Source: Actinomycetota bacterium
Lineage (GTDB): Bacteria; Actinomycetota; Acidimicrobiia; Acidimicrobiales; Ilumatobacteraceae
Assembly (NCBI GenBank): GCA_016871355.1
Contig: VFZC01000001.1
Coordinates: 87,678 to 151,677, forward strand
DNA: 64,000 bases
Reading direction: 5' to 3'
Below are positions 31,911 through 41,724 of the stretch, in pieces. The position numbers were made by a program, and so were the translations under genes. The notes under the pieces were generated by a model. It was not told where the DNA came from. It made no database searches and saw only the letters and a program-made list of their open reading frames with translations. Each line of letters starts with the position of its first letter. Position 1 is the stretch's first letter.

Positions 31911-32651
31911 ATGCGTGTTCGCGCCGGGATCATCGTCGCGGTCCTGATGGCGTTCGGGGTCGCCTGCGGCAGCAACGACGCCGAACGTTCACGCCTCGAT
32001 GTGATGGCGGCCAGTTCTCTCGCCACCGCCTTCGAAATCCTCGAATCCGAATTCGAAGCAGCCAATCCCGACATCGACGTTCGGGTCACGTCTGGTTCGT
32101 CCAGTAACTTGGCGTTGCAGATCGAGAACGGCGCACCGGCTGACGTGTTCGCGTCAGCTGACGAATCGACCATGACAAAGGTCGCCGGCTTCCTCGTTCC
32201 CGATTACAGAGTGTTCGCAACCAACGAACTGCAAATCATGGTCGCCCCCGGAAATCCGAAGAACATTCGATCACTGGCCGATCTCCAGGCCGACGATCTC
32301 ATCGTCATCACCGCGCAGGAAGGGGTTCCGATTCGTGGTTACACCGATGAGGTGTTGACACGGGCCGGAGTCGTCGCGAACTTCCGCTCGTTCGAAGCCA
32401 ACGTGGGAGGCATCGTCACCAAGATCACGAACGGTGCCGCCGACGCTGGCATCGTCTACCGCACCGATGTGATCGCTACTGGTTCGCGGGCATCGGGAGT
32501 CGACATTCCCGCCGAGCAGAACGTCGTTGCGCGTCACCCGATCGCCGTGCTCACGAGTTCGACTCGTCGTGACGACGCCGCGGCATTCGTTGCCTTCCTC
32601 CAGGGCCTCGGACGCGACACCCTTCGCGAGCTCGGATTCGGCACCCCGTGA
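31911..32651 (+). CDS. modA: Molybdate ABC transporter substrate-binding lipoprotein
   Basis: A 246-residue protein with a lipoprotein signal ending at the lipobox GVACGS. The ModA core has LDVMAASSLATAFEILESEF, SGSSSNLALQIENGAPADVF and DAGIVYRTDVIATG. The Ser residues in AASS and SGSSS are the usual oxyanion contacts. It captures molybdate or tungstate outside the membrane for the ModB/ModC transporter encoded next, with which it overlaps by 4 bp. Confidence 0.92.
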   Translation: MRVRAGIIVAVLMAFGVACGSNDAERSRLDVMAASSLATAFEILESEFEAANPDIDVRVTSGSSSNLALQIENGAPADVFASADESTMTKVAGFLVPDYRVFATNELQIMVAPGNPKNIRSLADLQADDLIVITAQEGVPIRGYTDEVLTRAGVVANFRSFEANVGGIVTKITNGAADAGIVYRTDVIATGSRASGVDIPAEQNVVARHPIAVLTSSTRRDDAAAFVAFLQGLGRDTLRELGFGTP

Positions 32652-33472
32652 AGACGTCACGGTCGACTCGACGCGTCGACGACGGCGCCCCCTGGCCGGT
32701 CATCGTTGTCGCAACGCTCACCATCGTCTTCTTCGCCCTCCCCTTCATCGGGCTGTTGGGACGCACTCCATGGTCCGACCTGTTCGACGTGCTCGGCGAG
32801 AGTCGCGTTCGAACCGCGCTGTGGTTGTCGATTCGCACGTCGGTCACGTCGGCCAGCGCATCGTTGTTGTTCGGCGTTCCCTTGGCCTGGGTTCTCGCCC
32901 GCGGTCGATTCCCCGGACGCAGTGCCGTGCGCGCGCTGTGCACGATGTCGATGGTTCTTCCGCCCGTCGTGGGCGGCGTGGCGCTCTTCTTCTCGTTCGG
33001 CCGTCAAGGAGTCTTCGGACGATTTCTCGACGACTGGTTCTCGTTTCAGTTCACGTTCAGCGTGTGGGGCGTGATCCTCGCGCAAACCTTCGTCGCCATG
33101 CCCTACCTCGTCCTCACGGTCGAGGCCGCCATTCGACAAGCCGACGCTCGCTACGAGGACGCCGCACGCTCACTCGGGGGCTCGCGGTGGTACGTGTTCC
33201 GACGAATCACCGTTCCGGCCATTCGACCCGCGCTCGTCGCCGGTGTCGTCTTGGCCTGGGCTCGCGCGCTCGGCGAGTTCGGCGCGACCATCACGTTCGC
33301 CGGCAACTTCCCGGGCACCACCCAAACCATGTCGATCGCCACCTACCTGGCTCTCGACACCGACGCGCGCGAGGCCTTGGTTCTCAGCGTCGTCATGATC
33401 GCCACCTCGTTCGCGGTGCTGTTCGGGCTCCGTGACCGTTGGATGGGCGCAGCAACAGGAACGACGCGATGA
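32648..33472 (+). CDS. modB: Molybdate ABC transporter permease
   Basis: A 274-residue permease with about six membrane helices and the EAA loop DARYEDAARSLGGSRWYVFR followed by ITVPAIRPALVAGVVLAWAR and GEFGATITFAGNFPGTTQTM. The last is the strongly conserved ModB/CysT-type stretch. GTG 32648 overlaps modA, and the gene overlaps modC by 4 bp. Confidence 0.93.
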   Translation: MKTSRSTRRVDDGAPWPVIVVATLTIVFFALPFIGLLGRTPWSDLFDVLGESRVRTALWLSIRTSVTSASASLLFGVPLAWVLARGRFPGRSAVRALCTMSMVLPPVVGGVALFFSFGRQGVFGRFLDDWFSFQFTFSVWGVILAQTFVAMPYLVLTVEAAIRQADARYEDAARSLGGSRWYVFRRITVPAIRPALVAGVVLAWARALGEFGATITFAGNFPGTTQTMSIATYLALDTDAREALVLSVVMIATSFAVLFGLRDRWMGAATGTTR

Positions 33473-34191
33473 CCATCGACGCCCGCTTCTCGATCGTGCG
33501 CGCCAACTTCACTCTCGCTGTCGACGTGCACGTCGCACCGGGAGAAACACTTGCTGTCCTCGGTCCGAACGGTGCCGGCAAGACAACGCTTCTGCGGGCA
33601 CTCGCTGGTCTGGCTCCCATCACCAGTGGGTCGATCGGTCTCGACGGCACCGTGCTCGACGATCCCGATCGTTCCGTGTTCGTTCCGGCCGAGAAGCGAC
33701 CAGTGGGATTCGTGTTCCAGGACTACCTGTTGTTCCCCAACATGACCGTTATCGAGAACGTCGCGTTCGGTCTGCGTGCTCGCGGCACTGATAGCGATAC
33801 AGCACGCGCTCGTGCGAATGAACTTCTCGAATGGGTGGGTCTGAGTGAGCACGCCGAGAAGAAACCCGGTCAGATCAGCGGTGGGCAGGCTCAACGAGTG
33901 GCATTGGCGCGGGCCATGGCGGTGTCACCACGATTGCTGTTACTCGACGAGCCACTGGCTGCGCTCGACGTGACCACTCGCCGCTCGGTGCGCTCCGATC
34001 TGTCACGGCTCCTCGGCGCCGTCGACAGTGCTCGCATCCTCGTCACCCACGATCCTCGTGATGCGCGCGTTCTCTCCGATCGGATGATCATCATCGAGAA
34101 CGGTCGCATCGTGCAGAGCGGAACGTTCGACACCATCGCGGCCGATCCCGCGACGCCGTACGTACACGAGTTGCTCGGAGACTTGTCGTGA
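33469..34191 (+). CDS. modC: Molybdate ABC transporter ATP-binding protein
   Basis: A 240-residue ABC ATPase: Walker A VLGPNGAGKTTLLRAL, Q-loop GFVFQDYLLFPNMTVIENV, signature QISGGQAQRVALARAM, Walker B LLLLDEPLAALD and the H-loop VTHDPRDA. It lacks the C-terminal molybdate-binding (mop/TOBE) domain of E. coli ModC, so regulation through ModC is unlikely. ATG 33469 overlaps the modB stop. Confidence 0.92.
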   Translation: MTIDARFSIVRANFTLAVDVHVAPGETLAVLGPNGAGKTTLLRALAGLAPITSGSIGLDGTVLDDPDRSVFVPAEKRPVGFVFQDYLLFPNMTVIENVAFGLRARGTDSDTARARANELLEWVGLSEHAEKKPGQISGGQAQRVALARAMAVSPRLLLLDEPLAALDVTTRRSVRSDLSRLLGAVDSARILVTHDPRDARVLSDRMIIIENGRIVQSGTFDTIAADPATPYVHELLGDLS

Positions 34192-34706
34192 GCCGAGCGT
34201 CGCGTAGCGCGAGCGAACTCCTGCTCGGCGAGTGGGCCTGTCTCGGAGTCATCGCCGAGAAACCGAGCCACGGTTTCGCGGTGGCTACTCGGTTGGCCTC
34301 CTCCGGAGACCTGGGCCGCATCTGGTCGTTGTCGCGACCACTCACCTACCGCGCGATCGATCAACTGATTGGACGCGGATACATCGAGACCCGCGGTGAA
34401 GAGCCCGGGATCGCCGGCGGCCAACGCACGGTGTTGCGCATCACTCGTTCGGGGCGGGCCGCACTGAACGCCTGGCTCACCCTGCCGGTTCCGCATCTAC
34501 GCGATCTCCGCAGCGAGTTGCTGCTCAAACTCGAGATCGGCCGTCAGGTGGGCGTTCAGCAGACCGCGATGCTGAAAGAGCAGCGGCGAATCGTCGACGG
34601 CATCATCCGAGGTCTCGAAAAGACCATCGACGATGACGACATCGTCACTGCCTGGCGCGTCGAATCAGCCGAAGCGGCGCGTCGGTTCCTCGACCGCCTC
34701 GGCTGA
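34188..34706 (+). CDS. PadR-family transcriptional regulator
   Basis: A 172-residue protein with a PadR-type winged helix (ACLGVIAEKPSHGFAVATRL, SRPLTYRAIDQLIGRGYIET). A C-terminal helical dimerisation segment follows (RSELLLKLEIGRQVGVQQTA). It is the fourth gene of the mod operon (GTGA overlap with modC), so it probably senses or controls molybdate uptake, replacing ModE. Its likely target is the palindrome upstream of modA. Confidence 0.8.
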   Translation: MSRASRSASELLLGEWACLGVIAEKPSHGFAVATRLASSGDLGRIWSLSRPLTYRAIDQLIGRGYIETRGEEPGIAGGQRTVLRITRSGRAALNAWLTLPVPHLRDLRSELLLKLEIGRQVGVQQTAMLKEQRRIVDGIIRGLEKTIDDDDIVTAWRVESAEAARRFLDRLG

Positions 34707-34708
34707 CG

Positions 34709-36298
34709 TCAGTTCTCGACGCCTGCCAAAATGGGTCTGAGCGTGAGTTCGGGCTCGTCGCTCATGAGACGCTGCAAGCGATAGCGATTCTCGAACAGTG
34801 CGACGAGTTCACCGTCACCCCGCTTGAGGATTCGAATGCCGCCGATGCGGCGCAAACGCTCCACCGACTCTTCGTCGGTGAGGCGAATGGCTTGGTAACC
34901 CGCCGGCTCGATGCGACTCGGTGCCTTGAACTCGTGTTCGAGGCGATGCGCGAACACTTCGAACTGCAATTGCCCCACCGCCGCCAGGACGGGATCGGCG
35001 TCACCCATGTCGGGATCGCGCAACACCTGGACCACACCCTCTTCGTCGAGTTGGGACAAACCCTTGCGGAACTGCTTGTACTTGCCGGTGTCGATCGGAC
35101 GTGCGGTAGCGAACACCTCGGGCTCGAAGCGTGGAACACCGGGGAACTCGACTCGGGGTCCGGCGTACAGCGTGTCGCCGATCTGCAAACCGGCGGCGTT
35201 GATGAGTCCGATGATGTCGCCCGGATAGGCCCGCTCGATCGTCTCGCGTTCGGCGCCGAATGCCGTGGTGGCGTACTTGGTCCCCACCGGTTTGCCGGTG
35301 CGGGTGTTGGTGACGTCCATCGAGCGTTCGAACTCGCCCGAGCAGACCCGTGCGAACGCGAGACGGTCGCGGTGGTTCGGATCCATGTTGGCCTGCACCT
35401 TGAACACGAATGCGGCGAATGGCGCATCGATCGGTCGACCTTCACCATTCACGCCGAGGCGCGGCGATGGCGGCGGCGCGTAGTCGACCACGGCATCGAG
35501 CAGCATGCGCACGCCGAAGTTGGTGAGGGCCGAGCCCACGTAGACGGGCGTCGACTCGCCGGCGAGGAACGACAGTTCGTCGACATCGGCGCCGATCGCA
35601 TCGAGAAGGCCACAACCGTCGAGGGCAACTTTCCAGGCGTCGCCTTCTTCGGCAGCGGCCTGCTCGCGACTCACGAACTCCTCTGGTGCCAACGACGCAC
35701 CACGCGCCGTGCGCGTGAAGCGGATGTATTCACCGTTGCGACGATCGATCACACCACGGAAGTCGCCCGGGATGCCGACCGGCCACGTGACCGGGGTGGG
35801 CCGCAGGCCGATCTGCTCTTCCACCTCGTCGAGTAGCTCGAGCGGATCGCGGCCGGCTCGGTCGTACTTGTTGAAGAACGTGACGACCGGTAGGCGCCGC
35901 GTGCGACACACCTGGAACAACTTCAGTGTCTGTGACTCGATGCCCTTGGCGGTGTCGAGCACCATGATCACCGCGTCGACCGCCGCGAGTACTCGATAGG
36001 TGTCTTCGGAAAAGTCGCGGTGACCCGGAGTGTCGAGCAGATTGAACACATGGTCGCGATACGGGAACTGCAGCACCGCCGACGAGATGGAGATGCCACG
36101 CTGACGCTCGAGCTCCATCCAGTCGGATGTGGCGCCACGACGATCGCCGCGTGCATGCACCGCACCGGCTTCTTGAATGGCGCCGGCGTACAGCAAGAAC
36201 TTCTCGGTGAGCGTGGTCTTACCGGCGTCGGGGTGGCTGATAATCGCGATGGTGCGGCGCCTGGCCGCCTCGGCACGAACATCCACGACTTCCGACAC
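34709..36298 (-). CDS. prfC: Peptide chain release factor 3
   Basis: A 529-residue translational GTPase. It has G1 ISHPDAGKTTLTEKFL, the RF3 hallmark GATSDWMELERQRGISISSA, G3 LLDTPGHRDFSEDTYRV, G4 FFNKYDRAGRD, and the RF3 C-terminal domains (YAGPRVEFPGVPRFEPEVFA; YQAIRLTDEESVERL). RF3 recycles RF1/RF2 from the ribosome after termination. It is convergent with the PadR gene. The length is normal. Confidence 0.95.
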   Translation of the reverse strand: MSEVVDVRAEAARRRTIAIISHPDAGKTTLTEKFLLYAGAIQEAGAVHARGDRRGATSDWMELERQRGISISSAVLQFPYRDHVFNLLDTPGHRDFSEDTYRVLAAVDAVIMVLDTAKGIESQTLKLFQVCRTRRLPVVTFFNKYDRAGRDPLELLDEVEEQIGLRPTPVTWPVGIPGDFRGVIDRRNGEYIRFTRTARGASLAPEEFVSREQAAAEEGDAWKVALDGCGLLDAIGADVDELSFLAGESTPVYVGSALTNFGVRMLLDAVVDYAPPPSPRLGVNGEGRPIDAPFAAFVFKVQANMDPNHRDRLAFARVCSGEFERSMDVTNTRTGKPVGTKYATTAFGAERETIERAYPGDIIGLINAAGLQIGDTLYAGPRVEFPGVPRFEPEVFATARPIDTGKYKQFRKGLSQLDEEGVVQVLRDPDMGDADPVLAAVGQLQFEVFAHRLEHEFKAPSRIEPAGYQAIRLTDEESVERLRRIGGIRILKRGDGELVALFENRYRLQRLMSDEPELTLRPILAGVEN

Positions 36299-36351
36299 AG
36301 TGGAGTGAATCTACCGACTGGGTTCGAGTGCTCACCGTCTACTGTCGAGAT

Positions 36352-37587
36352 GTGACTTCAACCGAATCACTGGGAACACGTCACTCGTTGCGGCGCGAAG
36401 CAAGCCGACGCGAGTTCATGGCCCAGGTGACGGTGTTCATGGCGCTCATTGCCATCGCGATCGACTTGGTACTGCCCGCCTTCCCCGAGGTTCGCCAAGC
36501 ATTCTCGATGCCATCGGATTCCACTCACGTCACGTGGGTCATCACCGTGTTCTTCTTGGGTATCTCCGTCGGTCCGTGGCTCTTCGGTCCGGCGTCCGAT
36601 CGATTCGGTCGTCGACCGATGTTGTTCGCGAGTCTCGCGCTCTACATCCTCGGAGGATTGCTGTCGGCCCTCGCGAGTTCGTGGCCACTTCTCATCGCCG
36701 CCCGGTTCGTGTGGGGCATCGGTGCCGCCGGCCCGCGCACACTCACCAACGCGATGGTTCGCGATCGCTTCGAAGGCGATGTGATGGCACGACTGATGTC
36801 GTTCATCATGGCCGTGTTCCTGATCGTCCCGATCATCGCGCCGGCCATCGGTGCCGGACTCATCGAGATCTTCCCGTGGCGATCGGTCTTCGTCGCCCCG
36901 GTCGTGATCGCCGTACTCCTGGCCGTGTGGGCGTTGCGACTACCCGAAACGTTGCCGGTCGAACGTCGTCGTCCCTTCACGTGGCGTGCGGTTGGTGAAG
37001 CCAGTCGCGAGGTGTTCCGCAATCGGACGACCCTGTCGTTCATGTTCGCCAACATGTTCACGTATGCCATCCTCACGGCCTACCTCGGTGCATCCGAAGT
37101 GATCTTGGAAGACGTCTACGAGCGCGGCGATTTGTTCCCGCTCTTCTTCGGCGTGCTCGGAGTGTTCTTCGCCTTGAACTCGCTCAACAACGCACGACGA
37201 GTGAAGAACGTCGGCCTCTATCACCACCTGCGTCGGTCGGTGTATTTCGGATCGGTCGCGGCCATCGCCTTCGTCCTGGTGTCGTTCACCAACGGAGGTA
37301 AGCCCAACTTCTGGATCTTCGCCATCACCCTGGCCTTGCTCATCCCGGTCGCCCAGGGCCTCGGACCTCTCGCCAACACCGCCGCCATGACCCCCTTGCC
37401 GCACATCGCCGGCACCGCGTCGTCGGTCATCACCACCATCACAACCGCCGGTGGTGCGCTACTCGGTGGCGTCGCCAACTCCACGTTCGACGGCACGGTG
37501 CGCTCGTTCGCCGGGTGGTCCACCGGCTTCTTCGCCCTGTCCACCTTGCTGATCCTCCGAGCCACCCGCGACGTTTCGCAGCAGTAA
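36352..37587 (+). CDS. MFS transporter, Bcr/CflA drug-resistance type
   Basis: A 411-residue 12-helix transporter. The loop 2-3 motif is GPASDRFGRRPMLFAS, and helix 4-5 contains RFVWGIGAAGPRTLTNAMVR, followed by IIAPAIGAGLIEIFPWRSVF. These match the Bcr/CflA branch of drug:proton antiporters. The substrate is unknown. GTG 36352 was preferred; a Met at 36328 is possible. It is divergent from prfC. Confidence 0.85.
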   Translation: MTSTESLGTRHSLRREASRREFMAQVTVFMALIAIAIDLVLPAFPEVRQAFSMPSDSTHVTWVITVFFLGISVGPWLFGPASDRFGRRPMLFASLALYILGGLLSALASSWPLLIAARFVWGIGAAGPRTLTNAMVRDRFEGDVMARLMSFIMAVFLIVPIIAPAIGAGLIEIFPWRSVFVAPVVIAVLLAVWALRLPETLPVERRRPFTWRAVGEASREVFRNRTTLSFMFANMFTYAILTAYLGASEVILEDVYERGDLFPLFFGVLGVFFALNSLNNARRVKNVGLYHHLRRSVYFGSVAAIAFVLVSFTNGGKPNFWIFAITLALLIPVAQGLGPLANTAAMTPLPHIAGTASSVITTITTAGGALLGGVANSTFDGTVRSFAGWSTGFFALSTLLILRATRDVSQQ

Positions 37588-37590
37588 CGA

Positions 37591-38460
37591 TCAGACTCGT
37601 CGGCGACGCTGACGCTCCATGAGGCTGCACCAGTCCCACTGCGCACCACCCATGGCGGTCACTTCGGCGAGCATCTGACCCACCATCGCGGTGACCGGCA
37701 GCGGAATGTTCATCGCTTCGGCTTCTTCGAGCACCAAACCGATGTCCTTGCGCATGAGCGTGGTGGAGAAGCCGTAGTCGTACTCGCCGGCGAGCATCTT
37801 CTCGGCACGGTTGGCCATCTGCCACGACGCCGACGATCCCTGCAACATCACGTGGATCACCTTCGTCACGTCGAGGCCCGCGCTCTCGGCGAAGTCGAGA
37901 CCTTCGGCCAGGGCTTGGCAGAGGCCCACGACACAGATCTGATTCGTCATCTTCGTGATCTGGCCGGCTCCCGATTCACCCATCAGAGTGATGCGTGCCG
38001 CGTACGACGCAATCACGGATTCGACGTCGTCGAAGGCTCGTTGATCGCCGCCCGCCATCACGGTGAGTGTTCCCTTGCGAGCTCCATCGACCCCACCCGA
38101 CACCGGTGCGTCGAGGAACGATCCGCCGATCGCGGCCACACGCGAGGCAACGCTGCGCGCGGCTTGGGCCGAGGTAGTGGAGTGATCGACCCACACGCGC
38201 CCGGCGGTGACGGCCGACGCGATCTCATCGGAGACCGCGAGCAACTCACGATCGGCTGGCAACGACGTGATCACGACGTCGGCGTCACGCGCCGCATCAG
38301 TTGGAGACGAGGCCGCTCGACCGCCCACTTCGGACGCGAACCGATCGGCCATTCCGGCCACGGCATCGCACACCGCGACGCGATGTTCTTTGGCCACGAG
38401 ATGCGCAGCGATGTGCCATCCCATCCGACCGATTCCGATCACGGCAACCGAGCGGCTCAT
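37591..38460 (-). CDS. 3-hydroxyisobutyrate dehydrogenase-like NAD(P)-dependent oxidoreductase
   Basis: A 289-residue beta-hydroxyacid dehydrogenase: dinucleotide motif AVIGIGRMGWHIAAHL, substrate-binding DAPVSGGVDGARKGTLTVMA, and the catalytic-lysine helix GAGQITKMTNQICVVG. The C-terminal domain is helical. The exact acid is unknown. It is translationally coupled (4-bp overlap) to the gene at 38457-39041, upstream in the transcript. Confidence 0.88.
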   Translation of the reverse strand: MSRSVAVIGIGRMGWHIAAHLVAKEHRVAVCDAVAGMADRFASEVGGRAASSPTDAARDADVVITSLPADRELLAVSDEIASAVTAGRVWVDHSTTSAQAARSVASRVAAIGGSFLDAPVSGGVDGARKGTLTVMAGGDQRAFDDVESVIASYAARITLMGESGAGQITKMTNQICVVGLCQALAEGLDFAESAGLDVTKVIHVMLQGSSASWQMANRAEKMLAGEYDYGFSTTLMRKDIGLVLEEAEAMNIPLPVTAMVGQMLAEVTAMGGAQWDWCSLMERQRRRRV

Positions 38461-39041
38461 GCCGGAACTCCGGGCTGGCCGCGATCGGCCAGTGTGAAAC
38501 CACCGGCCAAACGCGCGTGAACGCGTCCGCCGATGGCCATGGCGAGAATGACCACCATTTCATCGGGCTTCGGTCCGTCGGGCACCCCGACTTCGATCGC
38601 GTCGTAGTGACTGCCCACGTAACTCCATTCGAGATGGGTGATCGGCACGTCGAGGCGCGCGCCGATTCCGGCCACCTTCTTCGTGGACGGCACGATCGCC
38701 GTGCCCTTGCCGAGTGCAGCGCGCATTCCACCACCACCCGGGATGTGCCACATCGCGCCGTGCTCGATCTCCCCGGCCGACCCGACGATGGTTCCTTTGC
38801 CGTAGCCATCGATCACCGATCGGTCACCGCCTAGATGGCCGATCAACATGGTGCCGAGTCGCTCGCCGAGCGCACGGAGTTCGTCGGCCGCCGCTGAGAG
38901 ATCGGCGACGTACCGACCGACGTACGGATTGGTCACGACAGCAGCCACCGCACCTTTGACGGCCGGACGTTCGGGTGCCGGCCCGAGATCGTGGTGAATC
39001 TCCTCCACCACCGTCACGATCTTGCGAACGTTGAACAACAT
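38457..39041 (-). CDS. Amino acid synthesis (DUF1185) family protein
   Basis: A 194-residue protein from Met 39041 (FNVRKIVTVVEEIHHDLGPA). The central GYGKGTIVGSAGEIEHGAMW and RAALGKGTAIVPSTKKVAG are typical of the DUF1185 'amino acid synthesis' family. Its biochemical function is not established. It is first in an operon with the dehydrogenase gene, suggesting a shared small-molecule pathway. The frame is open to 39185 but would leave little room for a promoter. Confidence 0.75.
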   Translation of the reverse strand: MLFNVRKIVTVVEEIHHDLGPAPERPAVKGAVAAVVTNPYVGRYVADLSAAADELRALGERLGTMLIGHLGGDRSVIDGYGKGTIVGSAGEIEHGAMWHIPGGGGMRAALGKGTAIVPSTKKVAGIGARLDVPITHLEWSYVGSHYDAIEVGVPDGPKPDEMVVILAMAIGGRVHARLAGGFTLADRGQPGVPA

Positions 39042-39144
39042 GAGAACCCCCTGCGTTGGAATCGCCGACGACACCGGCAATCCTGCCACTCGGTCGTTCG
39101 TCGTCGGTAACGCGCTCCCCCACGGCTCGCCGTAGCCTGACTTC

Positions 39145-40632
39145 ATGACGACGGTCGAGCGTTCGCACTTCGCGTTCGACAACACCTACGTGCGCGAGTT
39201 GGGCGGGTTGTACGAGGCGTGGCGAGCCAACGAGGTGGCCGATCCGCGATTACTCGCCTTCAACGACGAACTGGCCGACGAACTCGGACTCGACCCGTCG
39301 TTCCTCCGCTCGCCCGACGGTGTGGCGGTGCTCGTCGGCAACGTGGTGCCGGAGGGAGCCGAGCCGATCGCCCAGGCTTACAGCGGCCACCAGTTCGGTG
39401 GATTCTCACCCCGGCTCGGTGACGGGCGGGCGTTATTGCTCGGTGAAGTGATCGACGTTCATGGTCGGCGTCGCGACATCCACTTGAAGGGTTCGGGTCG
39501 CACGCCATTCGCGCGTGGCGGCGACGGTAAGGCCGCCATCGGCCCGATGCTGCGTGAGTTCATCATGGGAGAAGCCATGCATGCGCTCGGCGTTCCGACC
39601 ACGCGGGCTCTCGCGGTCGTGGCGACGGGTGAATCGATCGCGCGCGAGTCGTTGCTGCCGGGCGCAGTCCTCACACGAGTGGCGTCCAGCCATCTGCGTG
39701 TCGGCACCTTTCAATATGCCGCCACCACACACGACCGCGAACTTCTGAAACGACTCGCCGATTACGCGATCGCCCGTCATTACCCCGAGGTGACCGGTGC
39801 GAACAATCCGCATATCGCGTTCTACGAGCGTGTGGTCGACACACAGGCCACTCTCATCGCGCGTTGGATGAACATCGGCTTCATCCACGGTGTGATGAAC
39901 ACCGACAACATGACGATTTCCGGCGAGACGATCGACTACGGGCCCTGCGCGTTCATGGACGCGTTCAATCCCGAGACGGTCTTCTCGTCGATCGATCATC
40001 AGGGTCGGTACGCCTACGGCAACCAGCCGATGATCGGGCAGTGGAACCTGGCTCGGCTCGCTGAAGCGATCGTGTACTTGTTCGACGACGACACCGACGC
40101 AGCCGTAAAGATGGCCACTGATGTCTTGGTGTCGTTCAACGAGAGGTTCAACGGCTACTGGTTGACTGGTATGCGCGCGAAACTCGGGTTCCGTGACGCT
40201 CACGAGGGTGATGTCGAGATCGTCAATGATCTACTGGCGCTTCTCCACGCCGAGCGGGTCGACTTCACGTCGTTCTTCCGTGCGTTGTCGCGTTCGCTGC
40301 GCGGTGATTCATCGCGCCTCGATGCCCTGTTCCCCAACCGCTTGGGATTGCTCGCGTGGATGCCGCGTTGGCGGGCGCGTGTGAGCGGAGATGCAGGGAC
40401 CGTCGCGGCACAGATGGACTCGGTGAATCCGGTGTACGTACCGCGCAATCATTTGGTGGAAGAGGCGTTGGCAGCCGCGACGCAAGGTGACTTGTCGGCG
40501 CTGTCGACGTTGCTCGACGTGTTGGCCGATCCGTTCACGGAGCGGTTCGAAGGTGACGAGCGGATGGCGCGGTACGCCGAACCGGCGCCGGTGGAATACA
40601 CCGAGGGCTACGCCACCTTCTGCGGCACCTGA
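39145..40632 (+). CDS. selO: Protein adenylyltransferase SelO (YdiU family)
   Basis: A 495-residue SelO pseudokinase: [40 protein letters not shown] (flipped-ATP binding), [15 protein letters not shown] and the [20 protein letters not shown] catalytic block. SelO transfers AMP to proteins and contributes to redox homeostasis. The C-terminus ends FCGT, so the redox residue is a cysteine; there is no terminal selenocysteine. The length is normal. Confidence 0.95.
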   Translation: MTTVERSHFAFDNTYVRELGGLYEAWRANEVADPRLLAFNDELADELGLDPSFLRSPDGVAVLVGNVVPEGAEPIAQAYSGHQFGGFSPRLGDGRALLLGEVIDVHGRRRDIHLKGSGRTPFARGGDGKAAIGPMLREFIMGEAMHALGVPTTRALAVVATGESIARESLLPGAVLTRVASSHLRVGTFQYAATTHDRELLKRLADYAIARHYPEVTGANNPHIAFYERVVDTQATLIARWMNIGFIHGVMNTDNMTISGETIDYGPCAFMDAFNPETVFSSIDHQGRYAYGNQPMIGQWNLARLAEAIVYLFDDDTDAAVKMATDVLVSFNERFNGYWLTGMRAKLGFRDAHEGDVEIVNDLLALLHAERVDFTSFFRALSRSLRGDSSRLDALFPNRLGLLAWMPRWRARVSGDAGTVAAQMDSVNPVYVPRNHLVEEALAAATQGDLSALSTLLDVLADPFTERFEGDERMARYAEPAPVEYTEGYATFCGT

Positions 40633-40659
40633 TCCCCGTCGCCTCTACGGTGAGCGTTC

Positions 40660-40935
40660 TTGATCTCGATCGGGCCGAGTGACACCACCCCGCCCACGTC
40701 ACAGGGTTCAGGGAATCCATCCGACTTTCCGCCCAGCTTCGATTGCGTCGTCGAGCGAATGAATTCGTCGGGCGCTCCCGATGCCGTGAAAGAGCGGATC
40801 CTCGATCGCATCGTGATCCTGAGGGCCAAGTCTGGTTGTTTCGAGACTCTCGAGTCCGAAGTCGATTCGCTCCTGGCCGAGATCGACGAAGTCGACACGA
40901 CCGAATCCGTCTCGGCCGGCATCCTCTCCGACTGA
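40660..40935 (+). CDS. Small hypothetical protein
   Basis: A 91-residue open frame starting at TTG 40660, with later Met 40759 as an alternative. The first 30 residues are Pro/Ser-rich and disordered. The second half is helical (KERILDRIVILRAKSGCFET, LESEVDSLLAEIDEVDT). The family is not recognised. It fills the gap between selO and the convergent deacetylase gene; the coding call rests only on protein-like composition. Confidence 0.4.
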   Translation: MISIGPSDTTPPTSQGSGNPSDFPPSFDCVVERMNSSGAPDAVKERILDRIVILRAKSGCFETLESEVDSLLAEIDEVDTTESVSAGILSD

Positions 40936-40960
40936 TCGTTGAAGGTTCCGGTGGTGCTGG

Positions 40961-41719
40961 CTAGCCGATCTTCACGAACTGCCAACCACTCGACTTGAGT
41001 CGTTGGATGATCGGGCCGAGCGCCGCTACTTGAGCGGCGCGCGATCCACTCCCATCGTGGAGCAAGATCACCAGTCCCCGGCGGTCTTCCTCGGCCGAAC
41101 GGATCTGTCCGAGGATGCGACGAGCGATCTCCTTCGGATTCGTCTCGTCGATCGGGGCCGTGGCGTTCCACATCACACGCTGGAGCCCGAGCGCCGCAGC
41201 GATTGCGTTCACACGATCGTTGTGTGATCCATACGGTGGTCGAAAGGTCGTCGGCTTCTGGCCCGTCGCCATTTCGATCGCACTCGAACACGACGACAAC
41301 TCGGCAGTCACCTTGTCGTTCTTGATACGTGCGAGGTACGGATGATTCATGGTGTGGTTCTGAACACTGTGCCCATCGGCGGCGATCCTCGACACCACGC
41401 TCTGGTTCTTCGAGATCAAGCGACAGATCACGAAGAACGTTCCGGGAATCCGTTCGCGATCGAGGATGTCGAGCACGCGGTTGGTCGTCGTCGGGTGCGG
41501 ACCGTCATCGAACGTCAACGCAACGTGCCCCGGCCCGGGCCACGTCACTACGGGGGCACCGCGAATCGGATCGGCTGGAGGTGTCGCCTCTGACGACGGG
41601 GGGACCGATGCGTCAACCGACGACACCCCCTCCAAGCACACGAGACCGAGAATCAGACTGGCGGCCATGATCCGCGAAACACGAGACGAATTCGCCGCTC
41701 GGGTCACCAACTGGGTCAC
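40961..41719 (-). CDS. Secreted polysaccharide deacetylase (NodB/CE4 domain)
   Basis: A 252-residue protein from GTG 41719 with a signal-anchor (RIMAASLILGLVCLEGVSS). The CE4 domain has motif 1 VALTFDDGPHPTTTN (catalytic and metal Asp), motif 2 HTMNHPYL (HxxxH metal site), motif 3 FRPPYGSHNDRVNAIA, and a late LVILLHDGSGSRA with the catalytic His. It removes acetyl groups from peptidoglycan or another polysaccharide. It lies 5 bp after the GNAT gene in one operon. Confidence 0.9.
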   Translation of the reverse strand: MTQLVTRAANSSRVSRIMAASLILGLVCLEGVSSVDASVPPSSEATPPADPIRGAPVVTWPGPGHVALTFDDGPHPTTTNRVLDILDRERIPGTFFVICRLISKNQSVVSRIAADGHSVQNHTMNHPYLARIKNDKVTAELSSCSSAIEMATGQKPTTFRPPYGSHNDRVNAIAAALGLQRVMWNATAPIDETNPKEIARRILGQIRSAEEDRRGLVILLHDGSGSRAAQVAALGPIIQRLKSSGWQFVKIG

Positions 41720-41724
41720 GCCGG

